In this document: one piece after another, positions 14,676-23,138 of the stretch | Layout of the letters: each line of letters starts with the position of its first letter | Numbering within the stretch: the stretch's first letter is position 1 | From: DATGSF01 sp035302865 | GTDB taxonomy: Bacteria; Bacteroidota; Bacteroidia; Chitinophagales; Chitinophagaceae | DNA: 29,608 bases | Assembly (NCBI GenBank): GCA_035302865.1 | Contig: DATGSF010000227.1 | Coordinates: forward strand, 1-29,608 | Direction: 5' to 3' | Program-made: the position numbers and the translations under genes | Notes under the pieces: model-generated | Told to the model about the DNA's origin: nothing | The model's database searches: none | What the model saw: only the letters and a program-made list of their open reading frames with translations

Positions 14676-16016
14676 ATGAAGTTGTTATTTAAAAATATAG
14701 ATATACCAGGAATAAAACATATAGATACCTATGTGAAGCATGGAGGCTACGAGTCTTTAAAAAAGGCTTTAAAGATGGAACCGGATGCTATTACAGAAGA
14801 AGTGAAGAAAAGTGGATTGAGAGGACGTGGAGGAGCAGGTTTCCCAACGGGTCTAAAATGGAGTTTCTTAGCAAAACCAGAAGGAGTCCCTCGTCATCTA
14901 GTATGTAATGCCGATGAGTCTGAGCCTGGTACATTTAAAGATAGATATTTAATGGAGCATATTCCCCATTTATTAATAGAAGGATTACTTATTTCTTCTT
15001 TTGCTTTGGGTTCAAATGCTACTTATATTTATATAAGAGGAGAATTTGCATGGATAGTTGATATTTTAGAAAATGCTATTGAAGAGGCTAGAGCAAAGAA
15101 CTTTTTAGGTAAAAATATTTTAGGTACTGGTTTTGACTGTGAAATATATGTTCAAAGAGGTGCCGGTGCTTATATCTGTGGAGAAGAAACTGCATTATTA
15201 GAAAGTTTAGAAGGTAAAAGAGGAAATCCAAGAATAAAACCGCCATTCCCTGCTGTTGCAGGTTTATGGGGACGTCCTACAGTAGTAAATAATGTAGAAA
15301 GCTTAGCAACTGTAGTGCCTATTATTGAAATGGGAGGAGAGGCTTATTCAAAAATTGGAGTGGGTAGAAGTACAGGAACAAAATTGATTTCTGCTTGCGG
15401 TAATTTAAATAAACCTGGGGTTTACGAAATAGGTTTTGATTTAAGCGTTGAAGAATTTATTTTTAGTGAAGAATACTGTGGTGGAATACCTAATGGTAAA
15501 TCTTTGAAAGCTGTAATTCCAGGAGGATCTTCAGTTCCAATTTTGCCAGCAGAATTGATTTTAAAAACTGCAGATGGTAAACCTAGATTAATGAATTATG
15601 AAAGTCTTTCTGAAGGTGGATTTGAAACAGGAACAATGTTAGGTTCTGGTGGATTTATAGTATTAGATTCGGATCAATCTGTGGTAAAACATACAGCGAC
15701 ACTTTCTCATTTTTATATGCATGAAAGTTGTGGTCAATGCAGTCCTTGTAGAGAAGGAACAGGATGGATGTGGAGAATTTTATTAAAATTTGAAGAGGGA
15801 ACTGCAACTATGGAAGATATTGATTTACTGTGGAATATACAAAGTAAAATTGAAGGCAATACTATTTGCCCATTAGGAGATGCTGCGGCATGGCCTGTGG
15901 CAGCTGCTATTCGACATTTCCGTCATGAATTCGAAGATTATGTGCGTAAAGGGCAAGGGAACAATAAAGAAATGAATAGAAGAGTTCGCATGTACAAAAA
16001 CCCTTTAAATGCCTAA
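14676..16016 (+). CDS. nuoF: NADH-quinone oxidoreductase subunit F (NADH/FMN-binding)
   Basis: The 51-kDa-type subunit, 446 residues, which oxidises NADH through FMN. GLRGRGGAGFPTG (48-59) is the FMN/NADH-binding glycine-rich loop, and a second glycine-rich site (RGAGAYICGEETAL) follows in mid-protein. Cluster N3 is ligated by C352, C355 and C358 (CGQCSPCREG) and by C398 (NTICPLGD). All key elements are intact. It is separated from nuoE by the lipoprotein gene and from nuoG by 40 nt. Confidence 0.97.
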   Translation: MKLLFKNIDIPGIKHIDTYVKHGGYESLKKALKMEPDAITEEVKKSGLRGRGGAGFPTGLKWSFLAKPEGVPRHLVCNADESEPGTFKDRYLMEHIPHLLIEGLLISSFALGSNATYIYIRGEFAWIVDILENAIEEARAKNFLGKNILGTGFDCEIYVQRGAGAYICGEETALLESLEGKRGNPRIKPPFPAVAGLWGRPTVVNNVESLATVVPIIEMGGEAYSKIGVGRSTGTKLISACGNLNKPGVYEIGFDLSVEEFIFSEEYCGGIPNGKSLKAVIPGGSSVPILPAELILKTADGKPRLMNYESLSEGGFETGTMLGSGGFIVLDSDQSVVKHTATLSHFYMHESCGQCSPCREGTGWMWRILLKFEEGTATMEDIDLLWNIQSKIEGNTICPLGDAAAWPVAAAIRHFRHEFEDYVRKGQGNNKEMNRRVRMYKNPLNA

Positions 16017-16056
16017 TTAAATTAGAAATGTGTTTTTTAACATTTAATTTTTTAAG

Positions 16057-17157
16057 ATGAGTACAGATAAAAAACTGAAAGTAACTATAGATAATATTAG
16101 TGTGGAAGTTCCTGCTGGGACTACTATATTACAGGCAGCAAGACAAATTGGTGGAGACGTAGCTCCTCCTACTATGTGTTATTATAGTTCTTTAGAAAAT
16201 AGTGGCGGTAAGTGTAGAACATGTTTGGTTGAAGTTTCTAAAGGTTCAGAAAATGATCCGAGACCAATGCCTAAATTAATGGCTAGTTGTAAAACAACGG
16301 TTATGGATGGAATGGAAGTTAAAAATATAACTTCTGAAAGAGTTATTGAAGCGAGGCAAGGTGTGACAGAGTTTTTATTATTAAACCATCCTTTAGATTG
16401 CCCGGTTTGTGATCAAGCAGGTGAGTGTGATTTGCAAGACTTAAGCTATGCACATGGAGAATCTGGAACTAGAACTGAATTTTCAAGAAGAACATTTGAG
16501 CCCGAAGATATAGGTCCCAATATTCAATTGCACATGAATCGTTGTATTATGTGTTTTCGATGTGTAATGTTAGCAGATCAATTGACAGATAAGCGCGAAC
16601 ATGGTATTTTTAATAGAGGTGAAAAAGCGCAAATAACAACTGGGATCTCAAAAGCATTAGATAATGAATTTATTGGGAATGTTATTGATGTTTGTCCAGT
16701 AGGTGCATTGACAGATAAAACATTTAGATTTAAACAACGCGTTTGGTTTACTAAACCTATGGAGGCGCATAGAGATTGTCCTACTTGCTCTGGTAAGGTA
16801 CGCTTATGGATGCGAGGTGAAGAAGTATTTAGAGTGACAGGTAGAAAAGATGAATGGGGTGAAGTGAAAGAATTTATTTGTAATACTTGTCGTTTTGATA
16901 AAAAGAAAACTTCGGATTGGATAATAGAAGGTCCGACCTTAGTAGAAAGACATAGTGTAATTGCGCAAGGGCATTATGCAGGAACGGTTGGTACAGCTGA
17001 ACAGCCTGTTTATATTGATAGAGTTATTGGAAAAGAACCAAGATTATTAATGGATATACATGATGTAAGCGAGGTGAATAAACCGAATATTAAATTGAGT
17101 GAATTACCTGGCCCTGCTCATAGTGATGATTTTAATAAAAAAGAGGAAGAAATGTAA
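16057..17157 (+). CDS. nuoG: NADH-quinone oxidoreductase subunit G, short form without molybdopterin-type domain
   Basis: An iron-sulfur subunit of 366 residues; proteobacterial NuoG has about 900. The N-terminal ferredoxin domain binds N1b (C41, C53, C56, C78). The next domain binds N5 (H111, C115, C118, C124) and N4 (C163, C166, C169, C213). After residue 230 there is the start of the [4Fe-4S] lobe that precedes the molybdopterin domain, with C241, C244, C275 and C278 as a possible fourth cluster site. The chain ends at about 366 with no large domain. The 67 nt to nuoH contain no continuation in any frame, so this is a natural short form and not a frameshift. Short NuoG is, to my knowledge, seen in other Flavobacteriia. 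Confidence 0.93.
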   Translation: MSTDKKLKVTIDNISVEVPAGTTILQAARQIGGDVAPPTMCYYSSLENSGGKCRTCLVEVSKGSENDPRPMPKLMASCKTTVMDGMEVKNITSERVIEARQGVTEFLLLNHPLDCPVCDQAGECDLQDLSYAHGESGTRTEFSRRTFEPEDIGPNIQLHMNRCIMCFRCVMLADQLTDKREHGIFNRGEKAQITTGISKALDNEFIGNVIDVCPVGALTDKTFRFKQRVWFTKPMEAHRDCPTCSGKVRLWMRGEEVFRVTGRKDEWGEVKEFICNTCRFDKKKTSDWIIEGPTLVERHSVIAQGHYAGTVGTAEQPVYIDRVIGKEPRLLMDIHDVSEVNKPNIKLSELPGPAHSDDFNKKEEEM

Positions 17158-17195
17158 GTGTTGCTTATTTTCTTTCGAAGTATTCACAATTTTAT

Positions 17196-17203
17196 TACCT
17201 TTG
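17196..17203 (+). promoter_or_regulatory. Probable internal promoter before nuoH
   Basis: TACCTTTG is an exact TAnnTTTG match in the 67-nt gap between nuoG and nuoH. The start would be near 17209, about 16 nt before the nuoH ATG. TTTC stands at the ideal -33 position (17173-17176), one mismatch from TTTG. It would allow the membrane-arm genes nuoH-N to be transcribed separately from the peripheral-arm genes. Confidence 0.45.
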
Positions 17204-17224
17204 CATACTTTTATTTGAATAAAC

Positions 17225-18289
17225 ATGGATTGGATATTTATTATTGAAAAAGCGGCATTAGTTTTAGCTATTATATTAGGCTCTTTTGGCGTTGCTGCCT
17301 ATTCCACATGGGGAGAGCGTAAAATAGCAGCTTTTATGCAAGATCGTTATGGACCGAACCGCGCAGGAATTTGGGGCTTGCTACAGCCTTTAGCGGATGG
17401 AGGAAAACTTTTCTTTAAAGAAGAAATAGCACCAGATAGATCAACAAGGTCTATTTTTATATTAGCTCCCGCCTTGTTTATGGTGACTTCTTTAATGACA
17501 AGTGCTATTATTCCTTGGGGACCAGATTTTACTATTGAAACTGCAGAAGGTACTCGAACTATTTCTTTACAAGTTGCTGATATCAGTATTGGTATCCTCT
17601 TTATTTTTGGTGTAGTTGGATTGGGAATTTATGGTATTATGTTAGGTGGCTGGAGTTCAAATAATAAGTTTTCCTTACTTTCTAGTATCCGTGCAGCTGC
17701 TCAAGCTATCTCTTATGAATTGGCATTGGGTTTGAGTTTGATTGCTTTAATTATGATGACAGGGAGCCTAAGTTTACGAACTATAGTTGAACAACAACAT
17801 GGTTTTTGGGCTGATGGCTGGTTTACATGGAACTTTTTTAAACAACCTTTAGGTTTTATAATATTTTTGATTTGTACTTTCGCGGAATTAGGAAGAGCTC
17901 CTTTTGATCTGCCCGAAGCAGATAGTGAATTGAATATGGGATACCACCAAGAGTATTCTTCAATGAAATTAGGAATGTTCCTATTCGCTGAATATATTGC
18001 AATGTTTGTGAGTTCGGCAGTCTTAGCTACTTTATATTTTGGGGGATATAATTTCCCTGGAATGGATTGGGTTGCCGCGCAAGTAAGTCCACTATTATTC
18101 TCTCTGATTTGTGTGGGAGTATTAATGATAAAAATTGTTGGATTTATCTTATTCTTTATGTTTGTTCGTTGGACCTTACCAAGATTTAGATACGACCAAT
18201 TATTGAAATTAGGATGGACAGGTTTAGTTCCTATAGCATTAATTAATTTATTGATTACAGGAGCAGTTATTTTATTTTTCTTTAATTAA
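17225..18289 (+). CDS. nuoH: NADH-quinone oxidoreductase subunit H
   Basis: The ND1-type membrane subunit, 354 residues with about eight helices, forming the quinone-entry channel next to NuoB/D. Conserved elements are GERKIAAFMQDRYGPNRAG near the N-terminus, the loop GGWSSNNKFSLLSSIRAAAQ, and AELGRAPFDLPEADSEL. In the last motif the usual Asn before Arg is Gly. It is the first gene after the probable internal promoter. nuoI follows after 10 nt. Confidence 0.96.
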   Translation: MDWIFIIEKAALVLAIILGSFGVAAYSTWGERKIAAFMQDRYGPNRAGIWGLLQPLADGGKLFFKEEIAPDRSTRSIFILAPALFMVTSLMTSAIIPWGPDFTIETAEGTRTISLQVADISIGILFIFGVVGLGIYGIMLGGWSSNNKFSLLSSIRAAAQAISYELALGLSLIALIMMTGSLSLRTIVEQQHGFWADGWFTWNFFKQPLGFIIFLICTFAELGRAPFDLPEADSELNMGYHQEYSSMKLGMFLFAEYIAMFVSSAVLATLYFGGYNFPGMDWVAAQVSPLLFSLICVGVLMIKIVGFILFFMFVRWTLPRFRYDQLLKLGWTGLVPIALINLLITGAVILFFFN

Positions 18290-18299
18290 AAGATGAGCA

Positions 18300-18830
18300 A
18301 TGGAAAAATTAACAGATAGAGCAGTAGAAGTGGAAAGAAAGCCAATGACATTGGCAGAGCGTTTGCATATTCCAGGTTTATTAAAAGGAATGAAGATTAC
18401 AGTGGGACACATGTTTACTAAACCTTCTACATATAATTATCCAGAAGTACAAAAGCCCTTTAGTCCTGTTTTTAGAGGATTACACGTTTTAAATAGAGAC
18501 GAAGAGGGGAGAGAGCGCTGTACTGCTTGCGGATTATGTGCAGTGGCTTGTCCTGCCGAAGCTATAACTATGGAAGCAGCAGAAAGAAAACCTGGAGAAG
18601 AACATTTATATAGAGAAGAAAAATATGCAGCAAAATATGAAATTAATATGTTGCGTTGCATATTCTGTGGGTTATGTGAAGAAGCCTGTCCAAAAGATGC
18701 TATTTATTTATCAGAAACAGTGATGCCGTCGAATTATACTAGGGAATATTTTATTTATTCTAAAAAAGACATGTTAATTACTGATGAACAAGTAGAACAA
18801 AATAAAAATAAAAAGAAATCAGAATCATAA
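18300..18830 (+). CDS. nuoI: NADH-quinone oxidoreductase subunit I
   Basis: The TYKY-type 8Fe ferredoxin subunit, 176 residues, carrying clusters N6a and N6b between the NADH module and N2. Two CxxCxxCxxxCP motifs are intact: C74, C77, C80, C84 and C120, C123, C126, C130. The C-terminus is a short Lys-rich tail. It lies 10 nt after nuoH and 9 nt before nuoJ. It needs 4Fe-4S cluster supply, for which the nearby Nfu protein is a candidate. Confidence 0.96.
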   Translation: MEKLTDRAVEVERKPMTLAERLHIPGLLKGMKITVGHMFTKPSTYNYPEVQKPFSPVFRGLHVLNRDEEGRERCTACGLCAVACPAEAITMEAAERKPGEEHLYREEKYAAKYEINMLRCIFCGLCEEACPKDAIYLSETVMPSNYTREYFIYSKKDMLITDEQVEQNKNKKKSES

Positions 18831-18839
18831 TTTTATAGA

Positions 18840-19397
18840 ATGGAATTATACGAAATTGTTTTTTGGCTCCTCTCCTTCATGACAGTTAGCTGTGCTTTAG
18901 GAGTAATTTTAAGTAAAAGCCCAGTAAATAGTGTTTTGTTCTTAATTGCTACTTTCTTTAGCCTTTCAGGACATTATGTTTTGATGAATGCACAATTTCT
19001 GGCCATTGTAAATATTATTGTTTATGCTGGTGCTATTATGGTTTTATTTCTTTTTGTACTCATGTTGATGAACTTGAACAAAGATACTGAACCACAAAAA
19101 AGAAGATTATTACAAGCTGCAGGGTTAATTAGCGGAGGTGCTTTATTCTTAGTACTTATTGCCGCTTTAAGAACGGTAAGTATGGACGCTGCTGTAATTG
19201 ATGGCTCTTCAGAAATTGGTTTATTAGAAAACTTAGGAATGGTTTTATTCTCAGACTTTGTACTGCCCTTTGAATTAAGTAGTGTCCTATTTTTGTCAGC
19301 TATGGTGGGTGCAATGGTAATTGCTAAAAAAGATAAATTGCCTCAAAAAGAAAATTCAACAGAAAATATATCCAATAATTTTAAAAATATTAGATAA
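18840..19397 (+). CDS. nuoJ: NADH-quinone oxidoreductase subunit J
   Basis: The ND6-type membrane subunit, 185 residues with about five helices. It includes the characteristic NIIVYAGAIMVLFLFVLMLM helix with a Tyr-Ala-Gly pi-bulge, and ends in a polar Lys/Asn-rich tail. Its stop codon overlaps the nuoK start by 1 nt (TAATG), so the two are translationally coupled. Confidence 0.94.
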   Translation: MELYEIVFWLLSFMTVSCALGVILSKSPVNSVLFLIATFFSLSGHYVLMNAQFLAIVNIIVYAGAIMVLFLFVLMLMNLNKDTEPQKRRLLQAAGLISGGALFLVLIAALRTVSMDAAVIDGSSEIGLLENLGMVLFSDFVLPFELSSVLFLSAMVGAMVIAKKDKLPQKENSTENISNNFKNIR

Positions 19398-19696
19398 TGC
19401 CTATCAATTATTATGTATTTCTAAGTTTGTTACTATTTGCTATTGGTATGGCAGGAGTTCTTGTGCGAAGAAATGCCATTATAGTATTTATGTGTGTAGA
19501 ATTAATGCTAAATGCAGTTAATCTTCTTATGGTTGCCTTTAGTAAGTACTATGGAATGAGTGAAGCGCAGGTTTTTGTGTTTTTTATTATGGTGGTAGCA
19601 GCAGCAGAGGTTGCAGTAGGATTGTCTATCATAGTTATGGTATATAGAAAAATCCATTCCACAGATATTAACTTGCTGAATCGATTAAAACATTAA
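19397..19696 (+). CDS. nuoK: NADH-quinone oxidoreductase subunit K
   Basis: The ND4L-type subunit, 99 residues with three membrane helices. Conserved acidic residues in helices 2 and 3 are visible in FMCVELMLNAVNL and in VVAAAEVAVGLSI. They correspond to the buried glutamates of the proton path. It overlaps nuoJ by 1 nt. nuoL starts after a 44-nt gap. Confidence 0.96.
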   Translation: MPINYYVFLSLLLFAIGMAGVLVRRNAIIVFMCVELMLNAVNLLMVAFSKYYGMSEAQVFVFFIMVVAAAEVAVGLSIIVMVYRKIHSTDINLLNRLKH

Positions 19697-19740
19697 ATTA
19701 TATTATTAAGCTTTAGCTGAATTTTTGAATATTAATTAGT

Positions 19741-21621
19741 ATGAAAGAATTTATATACCTCATTCCCTTATTTCCATTACTTGGTTTCTTAATCAATGGA
19801 TTATTTTGGAAATCCATGCCAAAAAAATTGGCAGGAGGAATTGGAACTGTTGCTATTTTAGCATCCTTTATTTTAGCATTAGTAAATTATTTCCAATTAG
19901 ACCCGAATAGCTCAGGCTATACCTTTACCTTGTTTGAGTTTATTACTGCAGGAAATTTACAAATTCCTTTTTCCTTTAAAATCGATCAATTATCTTCTTT
20001 ATTTTTATTGATAATTACAGGTATTGGTACATTAATACATCTTTATTCTATAGGATATATGAGTGAAGATAAAGGATATACTAAGTATTTCGCTTATTTG
20101 AATTTCTTCGTATTTAGTATGTTATTGCTCGTAATGGGAGGAAACTATGCAATAATGTTTATTGGTTGGGAAGGTGTTGGTTTAGCTTCTTATTTATTAA
20201 TTGGTTTTTGGTTTGAAAATAAATCATTTACTAATGCTGGTAAGAAAGCCTTTATTATGAATAGAATAGGGGATTTAGGATTCTTAGTAGGTATGTTACT
20301 TGTTCTTTATCATTTTGGGACAATTGAATACGAACAGTTATTTGCTACTATGCCACAACAAGGGGTTCCTACCTCTACTATGAACTTTATTGCTTTTGCT
20401 TTTTTCATTGGAGCTATGGGGAAAAGTGCACAAATTCCTTTATATACATGGTTACCGGACGCTATGGCGGGGCCAACTCCAGTTTCTGCTCTTATTCATG
20501 CTGCAACGATGGTAACAGCTGGTATATATATGATTGCTAGAAGTAGTGTGTTGTACAATTTAGCACCTTATGCACAGGATTTTGTTGCAATAATTGGTAT
20601 TGCAACCGCTTTAGTAGCAGCTTCTATTGCTCTAAAACAAAATGACATTAAAAAAATATTGGCATATTCGACTGTGAGTCAACTTGGATATATGTTCTTA
20701 GCTTTAGGTGTTGGCTCATACGTAGGTGGGGTTTTTCATGTTATGACTCATGCATTTTTTAAAGCTTTATTATTTTTAGGAGCAGGTGCGGTAATTCATA
20801 ATTTATCTGGAGAACAAGATATTCGTAATATGGGAGCTTTAGCAAAGAAAATGCCTATCACTCATATTACCTTTCTTATTGCATGTTTAGCTATTGCTGG
20901 AATTCCTGGATTTTCAGGATTCTTTTCTAAAGATCAAATTTTAGTCGCGGCTTATGCTAAAAATCCAATTTATTTCTATTTAGGATTGCTCGGTGCTGCA
21001 ATGACTGCTTTCTATATGTTTAGATTATATTTCCTAACATTTTCAGGTAAGTATAGAGGTAATTTAAAAGAAAGTGAAATTCATGAAAGTCCTAAAGTAA
21101 TGACAATTCCTTTGATTGTTTTAGCTGTTTTATCTGTAATTGGTGGATATATAGGTTTACCTCATTTATTTGGTGCGGATCATAAATTAGCGAATTTCTT
21201 ACAACCTGTAGTAGAAGATTTTCAAATAGGAGATGTTGCAGCAAGTACCGAATGGTTTTTGATGGGTCTTTCAGTTATAGTGGTACTAATCATGATATTT
21301 TTAGCAAAATCTCAAACAAAAACTGGTATTATTAAAGAAGAAAAAGGATTTGGCAAGTTTTTACAAGAAGCCTGGTATGTGGATGAAGTATATCAAGCAA
21401 TTATAGTTTCTCCATTAAAAGAGTTAAGTCAATTCTTTAGTCAAGTAATGGATAAAAATATTATCGATGGTGTAGTGAATGGCTTTGGTAAAATGGTGCA
21501 AGCGGGTAGTAATCGTCTACGACTTTTACAAAATGGTCAAGTAGGTTTTTACTTCTTTGTATTTGTAATCGGTATATTTGTTTTGCTTGTTTTAGGACTT
21601 TGGTATTTTCCAACAATTTAA
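19741..21621 (+). CDS. nuoL: NADH-quinone oxidoreductase subunit L (antiporter-like)
   Basis: The distal ND5-type proton-pumping subunit, 626 residues. It has the antiporter core (GWEGVGLASYLLIGFW with the key Glu; GKSAQIPLYTWLPDAM with the key Lys; SALIHAATMVTAG) and a C-terminal part long enough for the lateral helix that spans NuoM and NuoN. The C-terminal region includes the EAWYVDEVYQ segment typical of NuoL before the long helix. All parts look intact. Confidence 0.96.
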   Translation: MKEFIYLIPLFPLLGFLINGLFWKSMPKKLAGGIGTVAILASFILALVNYFQLDPNSSGYTFTLFEFITAGNLQIPFSFKIDQLSSLFLLIITGIGTLIHLYSIGYMSEDKGYTKYFAYLNFFVFSMLLLVMGGNYAIMFIGWEGVGLASYLLIGFWFENKSFTNAGKKAFIMNRIGDLGFLVGMLLVLYHFGTIEYEQLFATMPQQGVPTSTMNFIAFAFFIGAMGKSAQIPLYTWLPDAMAGPTPVSALIHAATMVTAGIYMIARSSVLYNLAPYAQDFVAIIGIATALVAASIALKQNDIKKILAYSTVSQLGYMFLALGVGSYVGGVFHVMTHAFFKALLFLGAGAVIHNLSGEQDIRNMGALAKKMPITHITFLIACLAIAGIPGFSGFFSKDQILVAAYAKNPIYFYLGLLGAAMTAFYMFRLYFLTFSGKYRGNLKESEIHESPKVMTIPLIVLAVLSVIGGYIGLPHLFGADHKLANFLQPVVEDFQIGDVAASTEWFLMGLSVIVVLIMIFLAKSQTKTGIIKEEKGFGKFLQEAWYVDEVYQAIIVSPLKELSQFFSQVMDKNIIDGVVNGFGKMVQAGSNRLRLLQNGQVGFYFFVFVIGIFVLLVLGLWYFPTI

Positions 21622-21657
21622 ATTGAATATTTAGCTTATTTATAATCAGATATTGGT

Positions 21658-23082
21658 ATGATTCTTTTATTCTTAATTTTAATCCCATTGGTTTCTGGCT
21701 TACTCAGTTTTGTGATACAATCTGAGCAAGTTAAAAGTTTAGCAATTGTTTCAAGTCTAGCTACTATGGTGGTTAGTATTATTTTGGCATTTGTTTTTCA
21801 AAATGAAACTGCCTTTTTAGAAATACCTTGGTTGCAAGGAATGGGTGCTAGTTTTGCCCTGAAAGCAGGTGGAATATCTATTTTTATGGCTTTACTCACA
21901 GGAATTGTTTATTTTATTTTATTTATTTCACGCTTGCAAGTAAAATTACCTAATTTAAATAGGTACATTGGTCTATTATTATTGACCCAAGCTGGATTAA
22001 TGGGAGTATTTCTTGCACATGATTTCTTGTTATTCTATTTCTTTTGGGAATTAGCATTAATTCCAATGTACTTCTTGGCTAGTCAATGGGGAGATGAAAA
22101 TAGAGTAAAAGTAACTTTTAAGTTTTTTGTTTATACCTTCTTGGGTAGCTTGTTTATGCTAGCTGGATTAATTTATTTGTATCTTCAAGCTAATCAAAGT
22201 TTTCAATATGAGCATATCCTAGCAGCTGCAAACCAATTAGATGCAAGTACGCAACAATGGATGTTTTGGTTGGTATTTATTGCTTTTGCTATTAAAATGC
22301 CCTTATTTCCTTTTCATACATGGCAGCCTGATGCTTATGAAACAACTGAGACTTCTTCAACTATTGTTTTAAGTGCCTTAATGGTTAAAATGGGATTGTT
22401 TGCTGTGATTAAATGGTTATTACCTTTATTTCCAGAAGGAACTGCTTATTGGTCATCTACCGTTATAGTCTTATCCTTGATAGGTATTATATACGCTTCG
22501 TTAATTGCATTTGTTCAAAAAGATATTAAACGTGTGATTGCTTATTCTTCTATTGCACATATTGCTTTGATGAATCTTGGCTTATTTATGAATACAGAAA
22601 GTGCAATTGATGGTGTTATGTATCAAATGTTCAACCATGGAATAACAGTTACAGGTTTATGGTTATTAATGAGTATCATAGAGAATAAATATAAAACTAG
22701 AAATATGAGTCAAATGGGCGGAATGGCTAAATTAGCACCTACTGCTTCAATTTTTCTAGTTATTTTAGCATTTTCTAATGTTGGTTTACCATTAACACAT
22801 AGTTTTATTGGAGAGTTCATGATTTTTAATGGAATTATGCAAAGTGCATTCGATAATCATATTTTATTTATGGTTCTAGCGGGCTCAGGTATTATTTTGA
22901 GTGCGATGTATATGTTGCGCTTAGTACAAAAAGTTGCTTACGGTAAAGTTCCTAAGCAAGTAGAATCATATGTTGAAGCGAAAGATATATCCACACCAGA
23001 ATGGATTGGTTTAGGTTTGGTGCTATTAATAGTGATTGTTGGTGGAATATATCCAAATGTATTTATGCAGGTTTTTTTGTAA
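21658..23082 (+). CDS. nuoM: NADH-quinone oxidoreductase subunit M (antiporter-like)
   Basis: The ND4-type proton-pumping subunit, 474 residues with about 14 helices. FFWELALIPMYFLASQWG holds the conserved glutamate. IKMPLFPFHTWQPDAYE holds the mid-membrane lysine, with Gln where many family members have Leu (TWLPDA). Further conserved segments are KDIKRVIAYSSIAH and NVGLPLTHSFIGEF. It lies between nuoL (36 nt gap) and nuoN (56 nt gap). Confidence 0.96.
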   Translation: MILLFLILIPLVSGLLSFVIQSEQVKSLAIVSSLATMVVSIILAFVFQNETAFLEIPWLQGMGASFALKAGGISIFMALLTGIVYFILFISRLQVKLPNLNRYIGLLLLTQAGLMGVFLAHDFLLFYFFWELALIPMYFLASQWGDENRVKVTFKFFVYTFLGSLFMLAGLIYLYLQANQSFQYEHILAAANQLDASTQQWMFWLVFIAFAIKMPLFPFHTWQPDAYETTETSSTIVLSALMVKMGLFAVIKWLLPLFPEGTAYWSSTVIVLSLIGIIYASLIAFVQKDIKRVIAYSSIAHIALMNLGLFMNTESAIDGVMYQMFNHGITVTGLWLLMSIIENKYKTRNMSQMGGMAKLAPTASIFLVILAFSNVGLPLTHSFIGEFMIFNGIMQSAFDNHILFMVLAGSGIILSAMYMLRLVQKVAYGKVPKQVESYVEAKDISTPEWIGLGLVLLIVIVGGIYPNVFMQVFL

Positions 23083-23138
23083 AAATATAAAGAGAAGATA
23101 CAGAAATATTATTTAAAATTTTAAAGTAATTCATAAGA

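Noticed and set aside
17150..17224. NuoG as a frameshifted or truncated pseudogene
   Set aside because: No frame after the stop encodes molybdopterin-domain sequence, nuoH begins 67 nt later with its own promoter box, and short NuoG fits the lineage.
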